A stretch of DNA of 43,749 bases from CAIZGX01 sp044374295 (lineage in GTDB: Bacteria; Bacteroidota; Bacteroidia; Flavobacteriales_D; Sanyastnellaceae), in assembly GCA_044374295.1 (NCBI GenBank), contig JBILOU010000011.1:1-43749 (forward strand). The letters are read 5' to 3'. The notes under the pieces are model-generated. The model was given only the letters and a program-made list of their open reading frames with translations, did not search any database and was not told where the DNA came from. Numbering within the stretch: the stretch's first letter is position 1; the number at the start of each line of letters is the position of its first letter. Shown here one piece after another: positions 31,501 to 40,872 of this stretch. The position numbers and the translations under genes were made by a program.

Positions 31501-34500
31501 CAGGAACGTTTGCATGGACTTCTAGTGCTTCGGTAAACATGTCTATCGGTCTAGATGATAGCTATGGAGACGGATGGAATGGCGGAGAAATTGATGTTTT
31601 CGTAGATGGAGTGTTGATTTTTGACAACTTAACTCTAGCTACAGCGAACAGTTCTTCGGGTCAACCTGAAGTGTTCAGTAACTTCACCGCTTATGCTTCA
31701 TCTGTTATAACTGTTGTTCCTGTTTCTCCGAGTGCTTATGCTGGAGAATGTACTTATACAGTTTACAGCGGATCTAACGGTGGAGGTTCTGTTTTGTTCA
31801 CAATTTCACCTCTTCCTATAACAACTCAAACGATAACCGTTCCAGGATCTGTTGTATCTGCCGGTTCATCAGCTTCAATTTCAGCAACTACTGCTGGAAT
31901 TTATACAGTTGTATTTACCGATGGTAACACAGGTTGTTCTGCAACTACAAGCCAAACGGTAGTTTCTCAGCCAGTTCCTGTAGTTACTGCTCCTTTGCAA
32001 GTGTCTGCTTGTTCAGGTGGAAACGCTACAATTACTGCAACGAGCGATATCCCTGTTGTATCTTACACATGGACTAGTTTCTTATCGGGTGTTTCTACAA
32101 ATACTGCAGCAACATTAAATGTTGGTCCTATGTCGGGAGATGATATTTATTCAATTGTTGCTTCTACTCAATACTGTACTTCAGCTCCAGTCAACTCGGC
32201 TATAGCGGTGGTAGAATTGTCTGGAGTTGTGCTAACACCATCGAACATTACGTGTAACGGTGATGGAAACGGAAGCTTTACTCTAACATCTTTTGATTGT
32301 GGTACGGAACCTTTCACTTATTCCGTTGTAGCACCTGGTGCTGCAGTAGGTACTTTCGGACCTATTCCAACAAACCTAGCTGCAGGTAGTTATGATGTTT
32401 GGGTAATGGATGCGAATTTAAACTTTACAGGTACACCACTTTCAATCACTATTACCGAGCCTGCTGCAATTACTGCAACTGCAACTGTTACAAGTGCTAG
32501 TATCTGCTCTGGTTTAACTGTTGGTGAACTTTCGGCTACTCTAAGTTTGGGTAGTGCAAACGGTTCATTCGGAACTGGCTTGCAATCTCCAGGTTCAGCT
32601 ACGAACTTTGGTCCAATTTCAGTAAACATTCCAGCAGGTGCAACCCTAACAGGAGCTTCGTTGGTATTGACGAACATCAATGCTATCAACGGTTCTTATC
32701 TTAGTGAGATTCAAGTTGCATTAAGCGGTGGAGTGACTTTGGCAAATACTACAGTGAGTACGATAACCACTGGTGGTAATGTTCCAACTTATACCATTTC
32801 GATTCCAGCTGGATCTGTAACAGGAGGACCTGTAACACTTACATTGTCAGAATCATATAACGATGGTGGTGATGGTACGATTGACGCGACATTTGGCGAT
32901 GTTCAGTTGAACCTTACTTATTCTTATCCGCCAAACATAGGTTGGTTTGCCGATGCGGCTGCTACTATCCAATTGGGTACTGGTTCTACTTTAAACGTAG
33001 TTGGAACTAGTGTTTGTCCTTCGCCTGCTGCAAGCGGTACTTACAATGTATACGCAGCGTATGCCTTGGGTGGATGTGCAGGTGCAACGTCTATGGGAAC
33101 TCTTACAGTTTCAGGATTAAGTGGTGTGGTTCTTACCCCATCTAACCTAACTTGTTTCGGTTCAAACAATGGTACATTCTCTCAAGCGCAGGCTTGTGGT
33201 GTTGCACCTTATTCATACTCTGTTGTAGCTACCGGCGCTTCTGCTGGTGCATATACAGCATTACCTACGAATATGTCTGCAGGTACCTACGATGTATACG
33301 TACAGGATAACGCTGGAAACGTTGCAGGTCCAATTGCTATTACTCTTACTCAGCCAGATGCGCTTCCTTCAACCGTTACCACCAATGGTGCGGCTTGCGT
33401 AAACGCAACGGTGGGAAATGTTACGGCAATAGCGACATCTACAGAAGATCAAATCACTTCAATGAACTCGGGAGTAGTTTCTCTTCCTGGATCAACTTTT
33501 GATTTCAACACTTTTGAGACTATCCCAGGTACTGCAGTCTTAACTGCAGCAATTCCTGCTCTTCCGGCTGGTGCTGTAATCAACTCTGTTAACTTAGTAG
33601 TGAACGGTTTGACAACAACGAACTTCACCTATGATACTGATATTAACGTTGAAGTTACAGGAGATGGCGTATTGGCATCAACGGAATTGGGTAGCCAAGG
33701 AACTGTAGTTACCAATGCAGGTCCTATCACGAAAGCCATTTCAGGATTAACAACTGCAGGAGGAAACGTAACTGTGACTTTCTACAACAACTACTCGGGT
33801 TCAGCAACTATTGGGTCTGTTCAAGTGATTGTTAACTATACCGAGCCATTCCCTGTAGCATGGTTTGCAGATGCAGCCGGTACTTCACAAATTGGAACCG
33901 GTAACACATTAAATGTTATTGGAACTTCTGTTTGCCCTACTGGTGTATCTGGTTCTTATACTGTTTATGCTGCGGCTTCAAACGGCGTATGTTCTGGTAC
34001 ATTGGCTCCTGCAACGTTGGTTGTTGGTGCTCCTTTAACAGCGTCGGTAAGCCCAGTTATTTTAGGTAATCCTAATATTACGGTATTAACCAACTTCACC
34101 CTTCCTGGTTTCAGTTTTGTAAATGCTCCTCAGACCATTTCGGTTCCTGCTGGTGCAACAATTACTTCTGCTAGTTTGGTATTCACCAATGTAGTTTCTG
34201 CAGGTGCTTCTCCTTTTGATAGCGATATCACAATAGAAGTAACTGGAGCAGCGACCTTGGCAGTGCAACCTCTAGGAACAAATAACAGCCCTTTGTTTGG
34301 AGAAAACTTCTCTTTCCCTGTTACTTATAATCCTGCAGGTGGTAGCTTCACAGTTACTTTAGAGAACAACTCATGGTCTTCTGGAATTACTTTTGGAAGT
34401 GTGTACCTTGATCTAGATTACACTTTACCAGCTACGGGTGCTGTTTGTCCTGGTGCTTCAATTAACCTTGTTGCAACAACAACAGGTGGTGGTTCAAACA

Positions 34501-37379
34501 AGAACTACACTTGGTACAACAACGCATCAATTGTTGGTTCAGGCTCAAGTTTGATTGCCACTATGAATACTGGCGACAGTTACACAGTAGCTGTGACTGA
34601 CGAGTGTAATCCTACAGCAGTAGTTTCTGCCGCTTATGTTCCAACGTTTGAGAACTTAAACGGAGGTACTATCTCAGGTACTACTTCAGTTTTAGTTAAC
34701 GATGTTAATGCAACAAACCCTGGTGTTGGTTCTTATACCTTGACAGGTGAAACTCCTGGAAACACGATTTCTTGGTTGTATTCAACTTCGGCAACTGGTC
34801 CATGGGTAACTCTTACAGGTTCATTGAACACTCAAAATATCAACTTCTCAGGTGTAAGCGGTACGTATTACATTGCTGCTCAGATTACTTCTGCGGGCGG
34901 TTGTACGGCATTGTCTAATGCTCTTGCTGTTGAAACTGGAGTGTTGAACGATGACGCATGTGATGCCATTGCTTTAACCATGGGTAACCAAGGAGGTTAT
35001 GCATTCACTACTGCTGGATCTACCATTCAAACAGGTGAAACAGCTGGTTACGGTGCCTTCTCTGGATCTACGGGTTCAATTTGGTTCAAATTTGTAGCTC
35101 CTGCTTCTGGTCGCGTTTCTATTGAAACTAACGATAACGGAACCACGGATAACTTTATGCGCATATACAGTACCACAGATTGTGCTTCAATGGCTGCATT
35201 TACGCAATTATTTAGTGATGACGACTCTGGGGCTGGATATAACGCATTTGTTACTAACACAAATTGTTTCGTGCCTGGTCAGACTTACTATGTGCAGGTA
35301 TCACGTTGGAGTAACACTTCACCTGCAGGTGCATACGTTATAACAATGACAGACCTTGGAAACACTGCGCCTGTTATTACTAACGTTCCTGCGAATATCA
35401 CTATTAACGCGGCTACTGGAACATGTGCTAATACAGCAACATGGACAGCACCGACTGTTACAGATGATCAACCAAGCTGTCTTGTGGTAACAAATGACGC
35501 TCCTGCTTCATTCCCTGTTGGAGTGACAACTGTTACTTACACTGCAACGGATGGTCAAGGTTTGGTAACAACTGCTTCATTCACTGTTACAGTAAATGAT
35601 ACACAATTGCCAGTCGTTACTGCTCCTGCAGCTGTTACTGTAACTGCTGCATTGAACTCTTGTACTGCAACAGCTACATTAGGTTCAGCAACTTCTACTG
35701 ACAACTGTGGTGTTGCTACTACAACAAATGACGCTCCTGCTACATTCCCAATTGGTAACACCACTGTTACTTGGACTGTAACTGACGTTAATGGAAACGT
35801 TGGAACTGCAACCCAAGTGGTAACAGTAAACGTAAACCCTGCAAACATTTGGTATGTAGATGCTGACGGTGACAACTACGGTGTTGCTGGTTCAACTGTG
35901 ACTGCTTGTAGCCAACCATTGGGTTATGCTGCAAACACGACAGATTGTAACGATAATAACGCTAACGTTAATCCTGGAGCATTCGAAATCTGCGGAAACA
36001 ACATCGATGATAACTGTAACGGTTCATCTGAAGAAGGTTGTCAAAACCCAGGTGAGAATCCAAGTAACGCCACTTCTATGGCTACGAGCATCTGGCCAAA
36101 CTGTAACGCAGTAAACGGAACGCTTGTAAACGCTACTGCTTCTGGTTCAGCATTAACAATTTGCTTAACTGGTGAAGACAAGTGGCATCAGTTCGTTGCA
36201 ACGTCAGAAGGTATTAGCATCGTAGTTAACTCTTCGGCTGCTGATATTGTAATTGAATTGCAAACGGCTGCTGGTACTTTAGTAGCGCAGGAAAATGCTG
36301 TTTCAGGAATTGGTGGTGAAATTTTGAACCACTATGGATTAACAGCAGGTCAAGTCTACAAGGTAGGTGTACGTAACTACAACAGTGCTTTGGGTACTGG
36401 TACTTACTCTATCTGTGCTAAAATGTTGAAGCGTGGTGGTTGTGACTACGGTCCAGGTCCATACAGCTTGTGTCAGTACTTCAAGGCAACTTATGCTGGT
36501 GCAACAGGTACAGGATACACCTTCACGTTCACTGGATTAACAGGTCCTGCTGCAGGTAACGTTTACACACGCACGCAAACATCAGATATCTGTGTGTTGA
36601 GCAGCGTATTGCCAACATTGCCATACGGTTCTACTTACAACGTGTTAATCACAAACACATACACCATCAACAACGGTGCTGGTGTTGCTGAAACTATTGC
36701 AGTTCCTGGATTAGCTCCATGCTCAATGAGCACAGCTACTCAGCCTGTTACTGCTCTTCGCACTACTGACCAATGTGCTACGGGTCCACGTTTCCGTGGT
36801 GCTATCGTAGCTTCATTGCCATGGGTATGTGGTGCAACGAACTGGCGTTGGGAGTTCACTGAGTTAGACGCTCAAAGTCAACCAGTAGGTCTTCCTATTT
36901 CTGTAAACAGAGGCGCTGCTTCTAACTACCTTAACTTAGGAACAGTATTGCAATTGCAATACGGTAAGACATACTCTGTGCGTACAGCTCCAATCTTATC
37001 TTACACAGGAACAGACTACCAATGGGGTACTCCTTTCTGTATGAGTATTGTTGGATCTGCTGGTATGGTTGCAGACGGAAGTCAAGCTAACCAACAAGTG
37101 GTAAGAACGGAAACAACTAATGAAGTAAACATGAGCTTGTATCCAAATCCAACACACGGTACAGATGTGAACATTAACCTTTCAGGTGTTGAATCAGACA
37201 ACGTACAAATTCGCGTAGTAGATGCTATGGGTCGTCAAGTATGGAACAACCGTTACTCAGTGAACGGTGTGTTGAATACGAACATCACCTTCGAGCGTCC
37301 ACTTGCAAATGGATTGTACTTTGTTGAAGCAATCTTCAACGGTGAAGTTCAAACACAACGCATGATGGTTCAAAAATAA
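28584..37379 (+). CDS. Giant multidomain surface protein with T9SS sorting domain
   Basis: The protein has 2931 residues. The hydrophobic signal core (LILFSMLFALVLGVNAQ) starts only near residue 39, after a polar, basic extension. Regions in order: an N-terminal beta domain, a fibronectin-III-like region (about 345-435), GEVED-like domain 1 (about 440-610, ending GEIEDYLITI), another FN3-like domain, GEVED-like domain 2 (about 715-865, GETEDYTLTV), an IPT/TIG-like domain (about 865-950), SprB-like repeats (about 1212-1296 and 1511-1594), three related beta-sandwich units between and after them, a CUB/PPC-like domain (about 2120-2260), two HYR domains (about 2265-2420), a calcium-type MopE motif (DADGDNYG, then CNDNNANVNPGAFEICGN), a second PPC-like unit, and the T9SS type A sorting domain (SLYPNPTHGTDVNI to the end). 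It is probably a secreted adhesin or matrix protein. Confidence 0.9.
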   Translation: MNRMLRSQLPKNPRDLTVFDTTTGSSPGRTRGSSLFQRGLILFSMLFALVLGVNAQTFTIGAGTTNNVSNGVTPFTTSYHDGRTQYVYLASELTAAGLTAGPIHQFGFDWSTAGSPAAGNVNLKMANTTATNITSLQTPTWTDVWSSPSVSPTVGAAGTAFNLWTLTTPFTWDGTSNLIVQICFDNASWSSNWGVRVTQFPVGTRYTYGLYADNAAGCSMTTGSAGSASNSRNRPNARFVRLPACSGAPAAAVASTTITGAVCGQPVALTATGLSGDAGISNQWQVSNTAGGPYTNVTGGSGATTGSYTSATLSGGNYYYVLAATCANSSTTTLSNEVAVQILATPDIPVFSTTTGLSTSGFTANWGAAAGASTYLLDVSTSNTFASFVPGFNGLDVGNVTSYVVSGLTANTDYFFRVRATNGTCTSANATAQTFRTGYCAPTTTYGCADGDVIARVILNTLDNTSGTGCPSDPNPFDASFNANVQGPGYSDYTSNPALTTTLLPSSSYSCTVYAGQYNEGYAAWIDYNDNFIFEPSERIGFSVGQVLGSGQVGVLGSSATFPITISCAPPSGVHRMRVRCMYATNGSAVDPCVNNSYGEIEDYLITIQAPPACASSGPLSNTGLTATSASFSWTLGCATGTNYDFEYGPAGFTPGTGTLLTNQTATIADGSGSYTLTGLTPATSYDVYFRVNCGSSVSLWSPVVNIFTGPSSTNTQYWLSNVATTGGLTNFDNTTTLSANGYGDYTSTHSVSEFPGSSFNLNFNYNVTNFYYFAKVWVDWNNDLDFDDAGETMYTTPTGLFSMPHSAALNVPAGQAPGNYRMRLRLDMGSSYLDGLLNPVGVYTFGETEDYTLTVTPLPPAPTVDVIDPLEACPGSTIAVTGTSFIAVSAVNFVDASTSVSTPAASFSVSSTTQMSVVMPQGMPGGTYVLSVTNITGTGSSLFIAKPGASTTITGNLGLCGSAPATLNASGTGTFAWTSSASVNMSIGLDDSYGDGWNGGEIDVFVDGVLIFDNLTLATANSSSGQPEVFSNFTAYASSVITVVPVSPSAYAGECTYTVYSGSNGGGSVLFTISPLPITTQTITVPGSVVSAGSSASISATTAGIYTVVFTDGNTGCSATTSQTVVSQPVPVVTAPLQVSACSGGNATITATSDIPVVSYTWTSFLSGVSTNTAATLNVGPMSGDDIYSIVASTQYCTSAPVNSAIAVVELSGVVLTPSNITCNGDGNGSFTLTSFDCGTEPFTYSVVAPGAAVGTFGPIPTNLAAGSYDVWVMDANLNFTGTPLSITITEPAAITATATVTSASICSGLTVGELSATLSLGSANGSFGTGLQSPGSATNFGPISVNIPAGATLTGASLVLTNINAINGSYLSEIQVALSGGVTLANTTVSTITTGGNVPTYTISIPAGSVTGGPVTLTLSESYNDGGDGTIDATFGDVQLNLTYSYPPNIGWFADAAATIQLGTGSTLNVVGTSVCPSPAASGTYNVYAAYALGGCAGATSMGTLTVSGLSGVVLTPSNLTCFGSNNGTFSQAQACGVAPYSYSVVATGASAGAYTALPTNMSAGTYDVYVQDNAGNVAGPIAITLTQPDALPSTVTTNGAACVNATVGNVTAIATSTEDQITSMNSGVVSLPGSTFDFNTFETIPGTAVLTAAIPALPAGAVINSVNLVVNGLTTTNFTYDTDINVEVTGDGVLASTELGSQGTVVTNAGPITKAISGLTTAGGNVTVTFYNNYSGSATIGSVQVIVNYTEPFPVAWFADAAGTSQIGTGNTLNVIGTSVCPTGVSGSYTVYAAASNGVCSGTLAPATLVVGAPLTASVSPVILGNPNITVLTNFTLPGFSFVNAPQTISVPAGATITSASLVFTNVVSAGASPFDSDITIEVTGAATLAVQPLGTNNSPLFGENFSFPVTYNPAGGSFTVTLENNSWSSGITFGSVYLDLDYTLPATGAVCPGASINLVATTTGGGSNKNYTWYNNASIVGSGSSLIATMNTGDSYTVAVTDECNPTAVVSAAYVPTFENLNGGTISGTTSVLVNDVNATNPGVGSYTLTGETPGNTISWLYSTSATGPWVTLTGSLNTQNINFSGVSGTYYIAAQITSAGGCTALSNALAVETGVLNDDACDAIALTMGNQGGYAFTTAGSTIQTGETAGYGAFSGSTGSIWFKFVAPASGRVSIETNDNGTTDNFMRIYSTTDCASMAAFTQLFSDDDSGAGYNAFVTNTNCFVPGQTYYVQVSRWSNTSPAGAYVITMTDLGNTAPVITNVPANITINAATGTCANTATWTAPTVTDDQPSCLVVTNDAPASFPVGVTTVTYTATDGQGLVTTASFTVTVNDTQLPVVTAPAAVTVTAALNSCTATATLGSATSTDNCGVATTTNDAPATFPIGNTTVTWTVTDVNGNVGTATQVVTVNVNPANIWYVDADGDNYGVAGSTVTACSQPLGYAANTTDCNDNNANVNPGAFEICGNNIDDNCNGSSEEGCQNPGENPSNATSMATSIWPNCNAVNGTLVNATASGSALTICLTGEDKWHQFVATSEGISIVVNSSAADIVIELQTAAGTLVAQENAVSGIGGEILNHYGLTAGQVYKVGVRNYNSALGTGTYSICAKMLKRGGCDYGPGPYSLCQYFKATYAGATGTGYTFTFTGLTGPAAGNVYTRTQTSDICVLSSVLPTLPYGSTYNVLITNTYTINNGAGVAETIAVPGLAPCSMSTATQPVTALRTTDQCATGPRFRGAIVASLPWVCGATNWRWEFTELDAQSQPVGLPISVNRGAASNYLNLGTVLQLQYGKTYSVRTAPILSYTGTDYQWGTPFCMSIVGSAGMVADGSQANQQVVRTETTNEVNMSLYPNPTHGTDVNINLSGVESDNVQIRVVDAMGRQVWNNRYSVNGVLNTNITFERPLANGLYFVEAIFNGEVQTQRMMVQK

Positions 37380-37421
37380 TCTTAAGACCTAGTTTTAAAG
37401 TTAGCTTTAGCCAATAAGATG

Positions 37422-37455
37422 AAAAGGCCTCCTTCGAAAGAAGGGGGCCTTTTTG
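37422..37455 (+). terminator. Rho-independent terminator after the giant gene
   Basis: A 14-bp stem (37422-37435 with 37440-37453, one G-T pair) is closed by a GAAA tetraloop and followed by T-rich sequence. Confidence 0.92.
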
Positions 37456-37478
37456 TTTGACTTGAATTTTGAATTTAT

Positions 37479-37486
37479 TATATTTG
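37479..37486 (+). promoter_or_regulatory. -7 promoter box TATATTTG for the FG-GAP protein gene
   Basis: An exact TAnnTTTG match 23 bases before the ATG at 37510. It follows the terminator, so this gene is a separate unit. Confidence 0.55.
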
Positions 37487-37509
37487 TCAACCTTATTCTG
37501 AAAGATCTC

Positions 37510-40254
37510 ATGATTAGAATCTATGCAAGCATCTCTTTCTTTTGTTTGTTTTGCTTTTACAGTAGAGCTCAACAAGTGTTTGCTGATTTAACTGAGGCAT
37601 ACGGTATTGCTGTATTGAACGGCGCAACTATGTACGGATCAGGATCAAGTTGTTTCGACGTGAACGAAGACGGTTGGGACGATTTAACCATTTGCATTGC
37701 AGGAGGAGCAACGCGGTTGTATATGAATAACCAAGGAACCTTTGAGCTTTTGACTTCGTTTGAAAATTCCAACGATTCTAAAACATGTCTATGGGGAGAT
37801 TATGATGAAGATGGCGACAATGATTTGTTCGTCTTTAGAAGAAATGCACCCTCTCAACTCTTTGTTCAAACAGACAGCCTCGTTTTCGTGAATCAGTCTA
37901 GCTCTTTAAATTTTGATTATAGCCCTAGCTACAATACGTTTGGTGCGGCACTTGGAGATTACAACAGAGATAGTTTTCTCGATGTCTACGTGGCGAATTA
38001 TGGAACGAGTATGAGTGGAAGTAAAAGCATACTTTTAACGAATAACCAGACAGGAACGTTTTCCTCCAATAGCCATGGTTATTCCAGAAATCACTTTCAA
38101 CCGGCGTTTATTGATTTGTTTCGCGATTTATATCAAGATATTTTTGTCATCAACGATTTTGCAACAGGCAATGAATTGTACACCCAAGGCGTTGGTGGTG
38201 GCTTTATAGATCAAACACCCTCCGGGTCTTTTGGGTTGTATGGAAATCCTAATTTGGACGCCATGTGTAATTCATGGTGCGATTACGATAACGATGCCGA
38301 TTTTGATGTATACATTACAAATACCCCAACCCATGGAAATTATTTGTATCGGAATAATGGCTTGGGTAGTTTCGCCAATGTGGCGGCGGTGGTAGGGGCT
38401 AAATTAAATAAATGGTCGTGGAGTGGGTTGTGGTTAGATATGGAAAATGACGGGTGGAATGATTTAGTTATTGATGCCAGACATATTAATCCGAATTTTG
38501 TTGATGGATTTGGGAACTTTGTGCTCAGGAATAATCAAGGTGTTTTTACACAGGATTATTCCACTGGAATTACTGGCTTGCCATATGGCTTTTTCACCTC
38601 TTCAAAAGGAGACTTCAACAATGACGGTTTGTACGATTTGTATCTCGGTCCCGAAACAGATCAACAATCTCGCGTGTTTCAAAACAATACCGTTACTTCA
38701 AATAACTACGTAAAATTCAGATTGAAAGGAAGATTAAGTAATCACAACGGGGTGGGCACTCACATCGATTATTATTTGAATGGAGAGCATCGTATTCACT
38801 ATACGCAATTGGGTGAGAACTATCTGTGTCAGAATTCTCAGAATTTGATTTTTGGCCTAGGAGAGAATACGGTTATCGATTCTTTGAAACTTTCATGGAT
38901 CAGTGGGGTAGAAGATACCTACTACAACATTCCGGCAAACACAACACACGTTTTTGTTGAAGGAGAAACGATGCCACAGATGCAGGCATCAAAAGCATTT
39001 CTTTGTCCGAATGGAAGCGACAGTCTGCAATTGAGTATTTCAGGTTGGTCCAATCATACTTGGGACAACGGTTCAACCGCTGAGAGTATTGTTGTGACTG
39101 AACCTGGAATTTACTCGGTTATTGTTGGAACTGGATACGGACACACGCTGCAAATGAATTATGAAGTTCAAATGGGCTCGTTAGACAATTTTGTAACGTC
39201 GAGTATGCCGGTGATGTGCGCAGGAGACAGCACGGGTTACATTGAAGTGACGAACATCATTACAGGTGCGACGGTATTTGAACTGAACGATCTTCCTTCT
39301 GGGAATTACAATGCGCCGATTGCTCTGTCTGCAGGATGCGTAGTTGATCAAAATGTTTTTATTGAAGAGCCATTGCCGTTTTATACAACGTTAGACTCTG
39401 TTGTAAATACTTGCTTCGGGCAAGCCAGCGGTTCGGCTGTTTTACATGCTTTTGGGGGTGTTGCACCTTATGCTGGATTTGACGATTTTGGTGTTTTACA
39501 TTTTAACAATTTGCCCGGCGGAAATTATTCGGAATCCGTTTCAGATGCGAACGGATGTACTTCAGCGTATAGTTTTACTGTTGCTGAAATTCCGCAAGCG
39601 GTCATTGAGATTACAATACCTTCGTGGGTCTGTGAGAATGAAATGCTAACTTTTGAAGCATCCGTTTCAGGAGTTGGTTCGAATTATTTTTGGGATGTGT
39701 TGAGTCCAGGCACATTGCTCGGAGCAGGAAACTATGTAGCGGCGGTGGTTGATTCTTCCCAATGTGTGACTACAGTTAGTTTTCAGATTGAAGAAATTCC
39801 GTTGCCCATTGTCACTGGTAATATTTCTTCCGAAAGTGCTCTTGGATTGGGGAGTATTGCGTTGGATGTAGTTGGAAATAATTCTCCTTATACAGCAACT
39901 TGGCAATCTGGATTTGTTGGATTGAATTACACGGGATTGTCTCAAGGGTCTTATTCCGTTTCTGTTTCAGACTCGCTGGGCTGCTCTGTTGATACGGTGT
40001 TCACGGTAGTGTATGACTTTGTTGAAGACGAAAATTCGACTTCTGAATTTCTTGTCGATTGGAAAACGGGTCAGTTATTATATATTGGAACCGAACGTTT
40101 ATTCGGTCTGGAAATTTTCAATGCAATCGGACAATTGGTTTTCACGAAGGCTAACTTGGGAGCGAATGAGAGTGTGCATTTGAATATTCCACCGCAAACC
40201 ATTTATGTTTCTTCTTCGAAAGGAAATGCGCGATCGAAGGTTACTCTTCGATGA
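37510..40254 (+). CDS. Secreted FG-GAP/VCBS repeat protein with ASPIC/UnbV domain and T9SS-type C-terminus
   Basis: This 914-residue protein has a signal peptide (MIRIYASISFFCLFCFYSRAQ). Residues 25-390 hold FG-GAP/VCBS-type repeats, each with a calcium loop of the D-x-D/N-x-D-G type (DVNEDGWDDL, DYDEDGDNDL, DYNRDSFLDV, DYDNDADFDV, DFNNDGLYDL), predicting a beta propeller. Residues 398-480 match the ASPIC/UnbV (CRTAC) domain (NNYVKFRLKGRLSNHNGVGT, then VDSLKLSW-like). SprB-like domains follow, then a short T9SS type A-like end (LEIFNAIGQLVF to the stop). The usual YPNP opening of that domain is replaced by FLVDWKTGQL, so export should be checked. The upstream in-frame start at 37453 overlaps the terminator and promoter and is rejected. 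Confidence 0.88.
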   Translation: MIRIYASISFFCLFCFYSRAQQVFADLTEAYGIAVLNGATMYGSGSSCFDVNEDGWDDLTICIAGGATRLYMNNQGTFELLTSFENSNDSKTCLWGDYDEDGDNDLFVFRRNAPSQLFVQTDSLVFVNQSSSLNFDYSPSYNTFGAALGDYNRDSFLDVYVANYGTSMSGSKSILLTNNQTGTFSSNSHGYSRNHFQPAFIDLFRDLYQDIFVINDFATGNELYTQGVGGGFIDQTPSGSFGLYGNPNLDAMCNSWCDYDNDADFDVYITNTPTHGNYLYRNNGLGSFANVAAVVGAKLNKWSWSGLWLDMENDGWNDLVIDARHINPNFVDGFGNFVLRNNQGVFTQDYSTGITGLPYGFFTSSKGDFNNDGLYDLYLGPETDQQSRVFQNNTVTSNNYVKFRLKGRLSNHNGVGTHIDYYLNGEHRIHYTQLGENYLCQNSQNLIFGLGENTVIDSLKLSWISGVEDTYYNIPANTTHVFVEGETMPQMQASKAFLCPNGSDSLQLSISGWSNHTWDNGSTAESIVVTEPGIYSVIVGTGYGHTLQMNYEVQMGSLDNFVTSSMPVMCAGDSTGYIEVTNIITGATVFELNDLPSGNYNAPIALSAGCVVDQNVFIEEPLPFYTTLDSVVNTCFGQASGSAVLHAFGGVAPYAGFDDFGVLHFNNLPGGNYSESVSDANGCTSAYSFTVAEIPQAVIEITIPSWVCENEMLTFEASVSGVGSNYFWDVLSPGTLLGAGNYVAAVVDSSQCVTTVSFQIEEIPLPIVTGNISSESALGLGSIALDVVGNNSPYTATWQSGFVGLNYTGLSQGSYSVSVSDSLGCSVDTVFTVVYDFVEDENSTSEFLVDWKTGQLLYIGTERLFGLEIFNAIGQLVFTKANLGANESVHLNIPPQTIYVSSSKGNARSKVTLR

Positions 40255-40320
40255 GGCAACCAATGGTTTTAGCTTCGTCTTATCAATACCTTAACTAAAA
40301 CTTTTACTGAATTACAGATT

Positions 40321-40352
40321 AAGCATCACGGAGTTTCTGTGATGCTTTTTTA
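40321..40352 (+). terminator. Rho-independent terminator after the FG-GAP gene
   Basis: A 9- to 11-bp stem (AAGCATCAC at 40321-40329 with GTGATGCTT at 40339-40347, plus a G-T and a G-C pair) is followed by six T. It ends just before the convergent methyltransferase stop, so readthrough from that side may also end here. Confidence 0.85.
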
Positions 40353-40353
40353 A

Positions 40354-40872
40354 TTAGGGTTGCGTCAAATGAAACAGCGCAACGCCCCCGCTGACCGCCA
40401 CATTCAAACTGTGCTTAGTGCCGTGTTGTTCAATTTCAAGCGAGCCGGTAACGAGCTTGAGCACTTCTTCATTTACACCATTCACTTCATTGCCCAAAAC
40501 CAAAGCAATGGGCTTCTGCGAGTGAAAGGTGTGAAGAGCAACACTGTTATGCGTCTGCTCCAACGCCCACACTTCGTGTGAACCCTGTATCTCTAAAACA
40601 GCCTCGGCAGTGTTGCTGAAATGCTTCCAGCTAACCGATTCCGTTGAACCCAAGGCAGTCTTCAAAATCTCGCGGTGTGGCGGAATCGGAGTAATTCCGC
40701 AACAGTAAATCGCCTCAATGCGAAACGCATCGGCACTGCGGAATAGACTTCCGACATTCAACGCACTACGGAAATTATCTAGTATTAAGACAATCGGAAA
40801 CTTTTCAGCTTGCTGAAATTCTTCAGCGTTCAAACGCTGAAGTTCATCCATACTTTTCTTCTCGAAACTCAT
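40354..40872 (-). CDS. SpoU/TrmH-family RNA 2'-O-methyltransferase
   Basis: This 172-residue protein has the three SPOUT motifs: NVGSLFRSADAF (motif 1), LVLGNEVNGVNEE (motif 2) and SLNVAVSGGVALFHL (motif 3). They form the trefoil-knot SAM site. It is short, with no extra RNA-binding domain beyond about 25 N-terminal residues, like the TrmL and small TrmH types. The target tRNA or rRNA base is unknown. Its ATG overlaps the sppA stop by four bases, so it is co-translated from the sppA transcript. Confidence 0.92.
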   Translation of the reverse strand: MSFEKKSMDELQRLNAEEFQQAEKFPIVLILDNFRSALNVGSLFRSADAFRIEAIYCCGITPIPPHREILKTALGSTESVSWKHFSNTAEAVLEIQGSHEVWALEQTHNSVALHTFHSQKPIALVLGNEVNGVNEEVLKLVTGSLEIEQHGTKHSLNVAVSGGVALFHLTQP

